In this document: piece after piece, positions 1 to 8,500 of the stretch | Numbering within the stretch: position 1 is the first letter of the stretch | Layout: each line of letters begins with the position of its first letter | Source of the DNA: an uncultured Lachnospiraceae bacterium | Lineage (GTDB): Bacteria > Bacillota > Clostridia > Lachnospirales > Lachnospiraceae | Direction: 5' to 3' | NCBI GenBank assembly: GCA_910587935.1 | Contig: CAJUNP010000002.1 | Location: forward strand, 87,455-151,454 | DNA: 64,000 nt | Translations under genes and position numbers: made by a program | Notes under the pieces: model-generated | Told to the model about the DNA's origin: nothing | Seen by the model: the letters and a program-made list of their open reading frames with translations, nothing else | Database searches by the model: none

Positions 1-296
1 GTTTCATTACATTTTGCAACGATCTTTTTGGTAATCTCGCGAATCTCATCGGAAACATTCATCTGCGCAATATATTCGTTACCAATTTCATAGCAGCGTA
101 TACCGATACTGTATCTGCCGGACAGTTCGTCAAAACGCAAAAATTTATATCCTGCCAGCGTATGAATAATCGGTGATATACTGCCCTTAGGCATCCCGTT
201 ACTTTTGGCAATCTCCGTTAATGTCATGCCCTCCGGCTGCCGCATAAGAGATTCCAAAATGCGTATTACCCGTAATGTCGGATTATGATCTTCCAC
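1..296 (-). CDS. IclR-type transcriptional regulator, N-terminal part (cut by window edge)
   Basis: The gene reads leftward off the window, so only about the first 98 residues are present. A winged helix-turn-helix is visible at roughly residues 5-70: a helix with RVIRILESL, the turn and recognition helix TLTEIAKSNGMPKGSIS, then a wing and YSIGIRCYEIG, which is the usual IclR order. The family binds DNA as dimers or tetramers and senses small carboxylates or aromatics through a C-terminal domain that lies outside this window, so the ligand is unknown. The start is taken as GTG at 296, because no ATG lies in frame nearby and an AAAGG sits about a dozen bases upstream. Its own promoter and tandem operator-like repeats lie just upstream. 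Confidence 0.75.
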   Translation of the reverse strand, partial: MEDHNPTLRVIRILESLMRQPEGMTLTEIAKSNGMPKGSISPIIHTLAGYKFLRFDELSGRYSIGIRCYEIGNEYIAQMNVSDEIREITKKIVAKCNE

Positions 297-321
297 TTTT
301 ACACCTGTACCTTTCTCTATT

Positions 322-353
322 GTTCGTATATGCGAACCTTGTTTGTATATCCG
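322..353 (-). promoter_or_regulatory. Tandem operator-like repeats in the IclR-type gene leader
   Basis: Two copies of GTTYGTATATNCG start at 322 and 341, 19 bases apart. The first copy is also an inverted repeat, GTTCG-TATATG-CGAAC (322-337). They sit between the promoter (368-396) and the start codon of the regulator, the place expected for autoregulation. Binding by the regulator is inferred from position only. Confidence 0.45.
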
Positions 354-367
354 TATTTTGTATTTTT

Positions 368-396
368 AATATACCACTTTGACGCTCCTGTGTCAA
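368..396 (-). promoter_or_regulatory. Promoter of the IclR-type gene
   Basis: On the minus strand a consensus -35 TTGACA (396-391) is followed after 17 bases by TATATT (373-368). Transcription would start near 361, just before the operator-like repeats. Confidence 0.6.
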
Positions 397-440
397 TGTA
401 TTTTTGCCGTCTTTGCGAAACCGTCTTACATAAATAATAA

Positions 441-486
441 AAAAAGAAATAGCATCCCAACTGCCCAAAGTCAGATGCTATTTCTT
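441..486 (-). terminator. Intrinsic terminator, minus strand
   Basis: A 13-bp perfect stem pairs 444-456 with 474-486 around a 17-base loop. On the minus strand it is followed by a T-rich run (445-431). It lies between two divergent promoters, so it would stop leftward antisense transcription through queT from running into the regulator gene. Confidence 0.6.
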
Positions 487-525
487 ATGTAATATCAAAC
501 ATTTGATAACCTGCATTGTCAGGGC

Positions 526-553
526 TTGACATTTCCCCAATTCCCTGTATAAT
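526..553 (+). promoter_or_regulatory. Promoter of the queT-like gene
   Basis: Consensus -35 TTGACA (526-531), a 16-base spacer, and a perfect -10 TATAAT (548-553). Transcription should start near 559, which gives a leader of about 180 bases before the ATG at 742. Confidence 0.75.
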
Positions 554-555
554 AT

Positions 556-741
556 AACTTCGGAAAAACCCATAAGAATCAAGGTTTTTCCAAATATGCA
601 ACGTCAGTTCGAGACCTTCCTGACGTCAGCTTCAAACAAAGTCTGAAGCTGTCGCGGTACTCGTCGATCTTTCGTTCATGCAGGCATGACGAAAGTTCTC
701 CTCGTTACCCGCGCAAAAACAAAACTAAAGGAGAAAAAAAA
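556..741 (+). promoter_or_regulatory. Structured leader with anti-Shine-Dalgarno pairing; candidate preQ1-type riboswitch
   Basis: The leader contains a run of hairpins: GGAAAAACC/GGTTTTTCC (562-592), ACGTCAG/CTGACGT (601-626), CAGCTTCA/TGAAGCTG (627-651), and CTTTCG...CGAAAG around 669-695. CGCGG (653-657) can pair with CCGCG (709-713), closing a domain that encloses the last hairpin. TTCTCCT (696-702) is the exact complement of AGGAGAA (729-735), which contains the ribosome binding site, so a translation on/off switch is easy to draw. The downstream gene is a queT-type transporter, a known target of preQ1 riboswitches. I could not match it to the preQ1-I consensus, and class II or III was not tested. 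Confidence 0.5.
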
Positions 742-1227
742 ATGAAAAACAAAAAAGTAGTCTATCTGACCCAGGCAGCGATGATCGCTGCTCTCTATGT
801 GGTACTGACACAGCTTGCCCACGTTTTCGGACTGGACAGTCAGGCCATCCAGCTCCGTTTCTCGGAAGCGTTAACCATTTTACCCTATTTTACCCCTGCC
901 GCCATACCCGGACTGTTTATCGGCTGCATCCTCGCAAATTTTTTTGCCGGCTGTCTGCCCTGGGATATTGTGTTTGGCAGTCTTGCAACCCTGCTGGGCG
1001 CGCTCGGTACTTATGCTCTCCGAAAAAGGAAATGGCTGGCGCCCCTGCCTCCCATCCTTGCCAATACGCTGATCGTTCCTTTTGTACTTGCCCATGTGTA
1101 TCATTTGGAGGGAACTATTCCTTATTTCATGCTGACCGTAGGGATCGGCGAGATCCTGTCCTGCGGGGTAATGGGCATGTTATTCCTTTTTGCGTTAAAC
1201 AGGCACGGAAAAAAACTATTTTATTGA
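742..1227 (+). CDS. queT: QueT-type queuosine precursor transporter
   Basis: A 161-residue, very hydrophobic protein of the QueT family, thought to be a membrane transporter that brings preQ1 or a related queuosine precursor into the cell. Family features visible are the N-terminal TQAAMIAALYVVLT segment, the charged QLRFSEAL motif near residues 36-43, and about five further membrane segments ending in a lysine/arginine tail. The length matches the family. The ATG at 742 follows AAAGGAG at 728-733. It is a single-gene unit with its own promoter and a long structured leader that can mask the ribosome binding site, consistent with control by the imported compound. The gene converges with the 844-residue gene at 1239-3773. 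Confidence 0.85.
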   Translation: MKNKKVVYLTQAAMIAALYVVLTQLAHVFGLDSQAIQLRFSEALTILPYFTPAAIPGLFIGCILANFFAGCLPWDIVFGSLATLLGALGTYALRKRKWLAPLPPILANTLIVPFVLAHVYHLEGTIPYFMLTVGIGEILSCGVMGMLFLFALNRHGKKLFY

Positions 1228-1238
1228 CTTTCCCTGGC

Positions 1239-3773
1239 TTAACCGGGTTCCCTGACATAAGTGACGAAATAGTTTCCGTTTTCTTCAAACCAGTCTGCGG
1301 AATCACTCATTCCACGCTTATACAGGGTACCCGATACAGGGTCCATAATAACAATCTGGGACTCGTTAAAGCCTGTTATTAATACTGCGTTTCCGTCGTT
1401 TAAAAGCGCAAGTACCGGGATGTCTTGGTTGACATAATACAACACGGCATCCAGAGGACACCCCGTTAAGTCCAGCACCCGGTAATCTGCAAGGCTTCCT
1501 GCCAGAATTTCATAGGGACTTTCACCCTGGCTTAACTGCAGTCCTGTATTGCGGACCACGCCTTCTAACGCCAGGATTGTATCCATACAAACGGATATAC
1601 TGCTGCCGCCTTCCGTGACTTCCTTTGCAGTAATTGCCATAATCTGATTTCTGCTTACTCTGCTTCCCCTGCGGAAAATGTAATTTCCCATATCATCTGT
1701 TACCACTCCGGATTTCTCATATGCCAGTTTTACCGCGTTGGCAGGATTCATGGAGATTCCCTCCACACCCTTCGGGCCGTATACATAATATCTTTCTTTT
1801 TTACTTTCCAGGTCTGGCAGTCTGACCTCTCTGCCGCCCTCAAACAACACTTCTTTCGGAGTCAATATTTTGAGTCCCTTTGTATCTACCGTCTCTTTCA
1901 GAACAATCTGCACCTGTTTCTCATAAATGCCCGCGTTAATCACCTCAACGGTATTTTTTCCGGTATCAGTCCCTTCGCTGTTCATAATCTGATCATCGCT
2001 GATCTGCGTGTATCCGCCGTCTTCTTCTTTTCTGACACGTGTCATGGTAATCTGATTCCCTTGTATAGCGCAGCCGGTTATATAGACATCCTGCTGCTGG
2101 TACTTCTTTAAAATTTTACCGTCCGCATTCTGAATATAGACCACATACATCGGAAAAAACGTTCTTCCCGCGTTATCCTTTGATATATCGCCGCTTTTTG
2201 TAAGACCGTAAATCAAATCTTCTCCCATAAATCCCAGAGGCATAATATAATCGCCGCCGCTGGTTTCAATTTGTATCTGTTTACCGCCGCTAAGATCCAT
2301 CAGCAATAGTTCCCGGCAGTCATATAAATCCGGGCTTTCCTGCCATACTACCATCTTGCCGCTTTTGGATACCTGTACTGCGCCGTCGTTCACATCGGCC
2401 GCCAAAATCTCATAGTTTTTGCTTTGCAAATCAACCCCGTAAACGGACCCGTCCAGCATAAAAAATATTTCATTATCCCGGTTCATATAAAAAAGGGATT
2501 CCAATTCACAAATCAATACATCCGCCGATTTATCATACGGTATATAAACGGCTTCTTCCACGGTATTGAGTGTCCCGTTATAGTAATATACCTGAATCCC
2601 GACATCTCCTTCGTGCCGTCCCCGATTCATGTAACCGTATACCACAAACTGAATATTCCCTGCCTCATCGACATTGAGCACCCGTATTCTGTGTTTCTGG
2701 TAAAGCGTTCTGGAATCCTGATTATCCCTGTTGTAAAAACCGAATAAAACCGTAAGTTTATTATCCGTCACATTATAACTGAACAATCTGCCAAGATTCT
2801 CAAATACAAAAATATTGCCGTCTTCGCTCTCCACAAACTGAAAACCGCTTCCGTTCACACCCAGGTTCAGTTTATTATTCTCAAAGGGTACGTCCTCTTC
2901 CGATACAATCTGCTCCATGGTTCTCTCAAAATCAAGCAAATAGGTTCTTTCAGCGGTATAACGAATACGGTAATATTCTTCTATCCGATGATATTTCTGG
3001 TCTTTTCCGCTGCCTGTCGCCACAAAATAACTTTGCAGGATACCGGCTGTCTGGGCGGTGATCTCTCTGACATCGGGAACCGGCTCCGTCAATTTTCGTA
3101 CCTGAAGCTCACCCCATGTCACCTGTGACAGACTGCTGTGTATGTTAACCGTATGAAAGGTACTGTTATCTCCCTCGGAAATAGATTCCAGATATCTGGA
3201 AATTTCACTTGCCCGCTCTTTATCGAACGTTCTTTCGTGAAAAAAGCGGATAAAATCCAGTTTTTCTTTCAAAGCATAATCATCGGACCAGACCGCTCTC
3301 GTATAATAGCGGACAGGTTCCCCGTCGCCGCAGTCGAGCAAAAGCACCAGACAATACTCTGTATTTTCCTCTATCAAATCCTTTAACGCTACCTGTAAAA
3401 CAATTTTATCTCCTTGTTTCTCAAAGTCGGTCAGTTCTCCGTTTTCTATCAGACGCTGTCCGTCTAGGCTCCGCACTTCGAAACCGATTCCGCTTATTGC
3501 TCTTCCAAAGGTATCTATTACTATGCCCGTGCTTCTTTTCTCATCAAGAACCGTAATGGTTTCGCGCTCAAATCCGGTTGCCACAGGTTTGGCATATCCA
3601 TGCAGGCAATTATACTGAATCCCGTCTTTTTCTATATATACAAGCGGATAGGACGCCTTCGCCATTTCTACGGTTAAATCGTTATTTCCCTGATTCACAA
3701 AATATCCGATCAGTATCAGCGCCATAAAAAAAACAACGCCGATCACAGCCCCTTTTATCACTGCTTTTTTCAT
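1239..3773 (-). CDS. Membrane-anchored protein with degenerate C39-like C-terminal domain
   Basis: An 844-residue protein with one N-terminal membrane segment (residues 8-26) and the rest probably outside the cell. I do not recognise the long middle region (about 40-690), which looks like beta-rich repeats. The last 120 residues look like a C39-like cysteine-peptidase fold: a cysteine near the start (SVCMDTILALEG), then DGNAVLITGF and IVIMDPVSG, matching the usual GHxVVVTGY...V.DP pattern. The position of the catalytic histidine is an asparagine, so it may be a non-catalytic binding domain. GGAGGATTTTT precedes the ATG at 3773. It lies upstream of nothing on its strand except the terminator at 441-486. 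Confidence 0.55.
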   Translation of the reverse strand: MKKAVIKGAVIGVVFFMALILIGYFVNQGNNDLTVEMAKASYPLVYIEKDGIQYNCLHGYAKPVATGFERETITVLDEKRSTGIVIDTFGRAISGIGFEVRSLDGQRLIENGELTDFEKQGDKIVLQVALKDLIEENTEYCLVLLLDCGDGEPVRYYTRAVWSDDYALKEKLDFIRFFHERTFDKERASEISRYLESISEGDNSTFHTVNIHSSLSQVTWGELQVRKLTEPVPDVREITAQTAGILQSYFVATGSGKDQKYHRIEEYYRIRYTAERTYLLDFERTMEQIVSEEDVPFENNKLNLGVNGSGFQFVESEDGNIFVFENLGRLFSYNVTDNKLTVLFGFYNRDNQDSRTLYQKHRIRVLNVDEAGNIQFVVYGYMNRGRHEGDVGIQVYYYNGTLNTVEEAVYIPYDKSADVLICELESLFYMNRDNEIFFMLDGSVYGVDLQSKNYEILAADVNDGAVQVSKSGKMVVWQESPDLYDCRELLLMDLSGGKQIQIETSGGDYIMPLGFMGEDLIYGLTKSGDISKDNAGRTFFPMYVVYIQNADGKILKKYQQQDVYITGCAIQGNQITMTRVRKEEDGGYTQISDDQIMNSEGTDTGKNTVEVINAGIYEKQVQIVLKETVDTKGLKILTPKEVLFEGGREVRLPDLESKKERYYVYGPKGVEGISMNPANAVKLAYEKSGVVTDDMGNYIFRRGSRVSRNQIMAITAKEVTEGGSSISVCMDTILALEGVVRNTGLQLSQGESPYEILAGSLADYRVLDLTGCPLDAVLYYVNQDIPVLALLNDGNAVLITGFNESQIVIMDPVSGTLYKRGMSDSADWFEENGNYFVTYVREPG

Positions 3774-3824
3774 AAAAATCCTCCAGCTGCCCCGTCCGCC
3801 GGTTTGGACGTAAGCACTAATTAC

Positions 3825-4988
3825 TTAACTTCGCAGCAGCTTTTGCAGCGTTGTGTCTAACTGCAAAAATTCGGCAAGCCGCTCCGATTTCTTACCGCCT
3901 GCCGCAGGCTGCATTCCTTTTCTTTTTACCGCACGGATCAATAGATTCTTAGGCGTATGTTCCATATCGATAAATTCCAGGATCTGCGTGTCATATCCCT
4001 GCTCTTTAAGCAGCTGGGCACGCATTACGTCCGTTACCAGTGCGGACAGCCGTTCTTTTATAATTCCGTACTCCAGCACCGGCGCCAGTTCTTTACAGTG
4101 AATCTGTCTGTTGACTTCATGCTGGCAGCAGGGAACGGCTAATATTACGGAAGCGCCCCACCGCACGGCCTGAGCCAGCGCGTAATCCGTAGCCGTGTCG
4201 CAGGCATGCAGCGTTACGACCATGTCCGCGCCGGAATCATCCTTATATCCTGCAATATCACCCAATTTAAAATGAAGCTTGTCATATCCCAGCTTTTGGG
4301 CAAGCACGCTGCAGTTATGAATTACTTCCGCTTTCAAATCCAGTCCGGTAACCGTAATATTCAGTCCCATCCGTTCGTGAAGATAATAATACATGGCAAA
4401 GGTAAGGTAAGACTTGCCGCATCCGAAATCAATAATACGAAGTTCCTTCTTATCGGGAAGCGACGGAAGCACGTCGTCAATAAACTCCAGAAAACGATTG
4501 ATCTGCCGGAATTTATCATAACGGCTTTTTACCACAATACCTTCTTTTGTCATAACGGATAATTCTACCAGAAAGTCTGCCGGTATTCCTTCCTGAATTA
4601 TATAATTCCGCATACGGTTATGGGATAATACAGGCTTTTCCGTCGTTGCCCGGCTTTCAGAAATCCCGCCCTTTCTTTTCTTTTTAACGGTAACGGTTCC
4701 CTTTTTCCCCGTCAGAACCGTTCCCCGGTAATGTATGCTTTCCAATTGAACCTGCCGGAAAGGAGCGCCCGTCCATTCCGCAATTTTTTCCATTGTTTCA
4801 TCGATCCCGCAATTACTGTGAAAAACCTGGCTGTTCTGAAAGACCGTAATCTGCCATAAATCCCTGTTTTTAATCCGTACAGGACGAATCTGCACTTTCT
4901 CCATGCCTTCCGCTTCAGCGGGAGAACTTAAGGACGCTTTTATTAACCCGTCTTCTTTGATTTCCCTCAGCAATTGTCCCAGTTCCAA
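3825..4988 (-). CDS. SAM-dependent methyltransferase of the Methyltransf_32 type
   Basis: A class I methyltransferase of about 387 residues. The N-terminal 130 residues are unassigned and end in a basic stretch (GKKGTVTVKKKRK). The SAM-binding fold follows: motif I RIIDFGCGKSYLTF, an acidic residue after beta-2 in VTGLDLKAEV, then VTLHACDTATDYAL and VILAVPCCQHEVN, which are hallmarks of the Methyltransf_32 group. The substrate is unknown; the basic stretch hints at RNA. An ATG at 5006 is in frame but has no ribosome binding site; a TTG at 4988 sits 8 bases after GGGAGG, so I prefer that start. The gene lies between a hypothetical gene and the 844-residue membrane protein. Confidence 0.75.
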   Translation of the reverse strand: MELGQLLREIKEDGLIKASLSSPAEAEGMEKVQIRPVRIKNRDLWQITVFQNSQVFHSNCGIDETMEKIAEWTGAPFRQVQLESIHYRGTVLTGKKGTVTVKKKRKGGISESRATTEKPVLSHNRMRNYIIQEGIPADFLVELSVMTKEGIVVKSRYDKFRQINRFLEFIDDVLPSLPDKKELRIIDFGCGKSYLTFAMYYYLHERMGLNITVTGLDLKAEVIHNCSVLAQKLGYDKLHFKLGDIAGYKDDSGADMVVTLHACDTATDYALAQAVRWGASVILAVPCCQHEVNRQIHCKELAPVLEYGIIKERLSALVTDVMRAQLLKEQGYDTQILEFIDMEHTPKNLLIRAVKRKGMQPAAGGKKSERLAEFLQLDTTLQKLLRS

Positions 4989-5068
4989 ACCTGTAACCTC
5001 CCGCATAAAAATATAGCCACAGCAACAGGCTATGACTATATTTTACCGACTTTACCGGAAAACCACAA

Positions 5069-5491
5069 CTAAAATTTAAAATAACTTCTTTTTTCCGCAT
5101 GGCGCCTTTTATAAATCTCATAAAACATTAAAATCTGGATCATATCAGAAAGCCATTCCCACTTTTCCGGCAAAACCGGTTTATACTCTTCTCCCTTTTC
5201 CAGAGCTTCTTCCTGCGCTTCTCTTTTGAGGATCGATAAAATATTGTCCCGAAGCTGATATAATTGGCATTTATCCGGATACTCATCATAAATCATACTA
5301 CCTTCATAATCCAGCTTATCCAAAATCTGGCAGATACGTTTCTGACAGCGTTTTGCCTCTTCCGGATACATCTGCTGCAGATATTCCAGATCCCGCATAA
5401 CCGTATCTTCATTCTGATAATCGTTAAGCAATCCGTTCCCCGTTATCGGATAAGTCATGTAGAAAGGAAGGATATGACGATTCATTTCCAT
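5069..5491 (-). CDS. Hypothetical protein
   Basis: A soluble, charged protein of about 140 residues that I cannot assign to a function. It contains HILPFYMTYPI near the start, NEDTVMRDLEYLQQMYP, a helical middle, and a C-terminal WEWLSDMIQILMFYEIYKRR segment. An open frame extends to 5590, but that part runs through the terminator hairpin of the upstream glucanase gene. I therefore place the start at the ATG at 5491 (or the next ATG two codons on), although its ribosome binding site is weak. The even spread of charged helices suggests a small regulatory or adaptor protein, which is a guess. Confidence 0.55.
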   Translation of the reverse strand: MEMNRHILPFYMTYPITGNGLLNDYQNEDTVMRDLEYLQQMYPEEAKRCQKRICQILDKLDYEGSMIYDEYPDKCQLYQLRDNILSILKREAQEEALEKGEEYKPVLPEKWEWLSDMIQILMFYEIYKRRHAEKRSYFKF

Positions 5492-5561
5492 ATTCTGCTT
5501 CTTTCTCTTTTTATCATTAATATATGCATTTCCGTTTGTTTTGACTTTATACGATAAATAA

Positions 5562-5587
5562 CGGGAGCGCCTCATCAGGCGCCCCCG
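5562..5587 (-). terminator. Terminator of the GH16 gene
   Basis: A strong 10-bp GC-rich stem (CGGGAGCGCC / GGCGCCCCCG with one mismatch) closes a 6-base loop. It is followed on the minus strand by a short T-rich run. It begins 10 bases after the stop codon of the glucanase gene. Confidence 0.65.
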
Positions 5588-5596
5588 CATTATTGT

Positions 5597-8500
5597 TTAG
5601 AAGAGGTTACGGAAGAAATCTGCAATGCCTTTGGCTGCTTTCTGAGCCCAGTTGCCTTCTATATCCATGTTCCTCGTTCCGATCTTGAAGGTTACGGTCT
5701 TCACTCCTCCGTATCCGTTTCCGATTCCGGTGATCGTGACTTTCGCCGTTCCTTTCTTTATGTTGTTGCTGTAATTTACACGGTAGTCCACTCCCTCGGT
5801 GAGTTTCTCGGTCTTATTCCTGTCCTTATATACTACTACCTCCGGTTCTATTGCCTTTCCCGTGTAAGCCTGCTGTTCAATCTTCTCTACCGTAAAGGTG
5901 GATGCCTTCACTTTGTACAGACGGAACTGTGTCCTGATCGCAGACGCTGCTTCGCCACTTCCCGCATAGTTTCCTTTCAGGGTGATTACCGCATGGATGA
6001 TCTGGTCTTCTTTCAGATCTTCTGCCGTAACATCTCTTTCCGTTCCGTCCTCTTCCAGTATATAATACCGGAAGGTTTTGTCATAATCGCTTCCCGCTTT
6101 CAGTGCTTTACCGGTAGATGCTTCATAGACTTTCAGCGATGCTTTCAGTTTGTTCAGTGTCCGGGGTACTGCCACATCTGCGGACACCGCATAGATGGTG
6201 CTTACGTCCGGTGTGGTTACCGCATAGGTCTCTTCAATGGTTCCGCTGAAGTTTCCTGCTCCCTTTATGGTAATGGTAGCGGTCTTTCCATCCGTTACCG
6301 CCGCGTTCTTTTTGCAGGTCACTTTGTAGTCTTTCTTTTCCGTTAACGGCACTCCGTTATAAACCAGCGTATATCCCGGTACGGCTTTATTCTTGGTGTG
6401 CACCGCGCTCTCCGCACAGCTCCATTCCAGTCCTGATCCTTCCTGGTTCTTCTTTCCAAGATCCATCTTATTGATCTTAAAGGTCTTTGTGAAGCTTCCC
6501 GTATACCCGCCTTTTCCTGTCAGGGTTATAACGGCCGTTCCCGCGTTTACGTTCTTGTTGTAGCCGACCGTATAGTCTTTTCCTTCCTGCATCTCATACA
6601 GATCCTGGCTTCCTTCTGCCGCTTTCCGGTTTTTGTCGTATACTTTCAGTCCGTCCACGGTCACTTCGCTTCCCGTATAGGTATAGCCTTCCGATGAAAT
6701 TCCCTGTACGTCAAAGTCTTTTGCCTTAAGGGCGGTTCCCGTTACGGTATAGGTCTGGCTCTTGCTTCCATAGTATTTAGTTCCGGGAATCGCCGTTACG
6801 ATTACCGTTGCTTTTCCTACCTGGTCTGCATTTACATAGTCTACACGGTAGTCCGTTTCAGGGTCAAGAGTTACCTTCTTTGCTCCGCTTCCGTAAGTAG
6901 CGCTTACTACTTCCGGTCTTTCAGTCTCTCCTCCGTCTTTATAATCTACCTTTGACTTTGACAGGCTGATTTTTACCTTGCTCATCAGAATGGTGTCATT
7001 AGCGCACACGTCGTAGGCAATATTCCTAGTTCCGGTATAGTTGCCGTGGCCCGTTACGATAATGGTATAAGAGCCTGGTATCAGTTTTCCTTCCGCATCT
7101 TTCGGGATCTCATCCCAAGTCAGCGAGTAGTCGTTTTCTTTTGTTGCCGTTGCAGCCTTCAGAGCCTTTTTCCCGAATTTTACGGTAACTTTGGGATTCT
7201 TTTTTATGGTTCCCTGTGCCGTCAGGATAGTGTATACATCCGGCGCCGTAATATCCGCATCTCCAATATCTTTGGCCACAATTTCAAAATGTGCCGTATA
7301 GGTCTTTGCGTAGTTGCCTTTTCCTTTGACAATAACGTCCGCCGTTCCTTTATTGGTATTCTTTTTAAAGGATACGGTATAGTCTGTCTTTTCTTTCAGA
7401 GGCGTTTCTCCGTCGTAAACACGTACCACCGGTTTGATTGCCGCTCCCGTATAAGTCTGGTCCGGAATCTCCTCGATCCAGAGACCTTCTTTTACCGGCC
7501 CGGGTCCGGGCTGGTCTGCCTTTACAAGTCCTGCCGCCGCTGCTTCAAGGGCTGCCAGCGCGTCGGCAATTTCCTGCTGGGTCGCACCTTCTTTGGCTGC
7601 CACTTCTTTTGCCGTTTTCAGCGCTTTTGCAAATTCTTTCCAGCTTTCCGGCGTATAATCTTCTTCCTTATAGCCTTCATATTTCACAACAGCCTCATTC
7701 AGCTCTTCCTTATCAGGCGTCTGCTGAGTCGCCGTAACTTTAACCGTAAATGTCTTAATAGCTCCTGCTCCGGAAGTAACCGTAATTTTTGCACTGCCTT
7801 CCGCTACTGCTGTAAGTAATCCGCTTTCGCTGACTGTCACAACCTTGTCGTCACTGGACGCATATTGATAGGTCTCATAAGCCGGATTTACTTCTACCGC
7901 ATGTCTTACATTCAACTGAACCGTTTCACCAACCGTTAATTCAGAAGGTACAGAATCCATTACTAAATACGGTCCGTCAACAACTTTCAACGTAACGTTT
8001 CTGATACTGAAATCACATTCTTTGTTTTTACTGTTGGAGAACAGGAATTTTAAAGCGCTTCCGCTTCCTATGATTGATTTAAAGGTTGTATTTACCGTCT
8101 GCCACTCCGTCGTCGTTTCAACGTTTTGCTCCAATGTAGCAGTATAGGTTCCGTCTTCAATTTTAGCCGTTACTATCTGGGCGTCCACAGAAGATTTAAT
8201 ATCAAAACTAAGCTCATACGAATAACCAACCTGAAGCGCCGCATTGGTCATAATCATATAAGTCCATGCATTGGTAGCCGGTTTTCCCTTTTCCGTAACG
8301 ACTCCGTCAGCCGGAACTTCCTTGTCTTCAACAGCTCCGCCATTGTCGGGATCCGCAAGGTACGTATAATTTGACCATGTTTCTCCGCCTAACGGATACA
8401 GAAGGGATGTGTTCCATTCTACATTCCTGTTAGAAGTTCTCTTCATGGAAACGTCATCGATTTCTACGGAAACCGTATCGCCGCCAAATGCAATAATCAA

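Noticed and set aside
283..468. Minus-strand 61-codon frame starting in the first terminator hairpin
   Set aside because: It runs through the promoter and operator of the IclR-type gene and is one frame off that gene; composition is not protein-like.
702..742. preQ1-I riboswitch identity for the A-rich segment before queT
   Set aside because: The tail CAAAAACAAAACTAAAGG resembles it, but the short stem-loop with a complementary TAG loop could not be drawn; kept only as an unclassified leader.
5491..5590. N-terminal extension of the hypothetical gene up to 5590
   Set aside because: The extra codons lie in the GH16 terminator hairpin, so the start is placed downstream.
6000..7500. CRISPR-like or short tandem repeats in the GH16 C-terminal region
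   Set aside because: The repeats are diverged protein modules of about 80 residues, not regularly spaced DNA repeats.
7046..7819. Plus-strand open frame of 257 codons opposite the GH16 gene
   Set aside because: Cys/Arg/Phe-rich composition typical of the complement of a Thr/Lys/Glu-rich repeat protein; no start signal.
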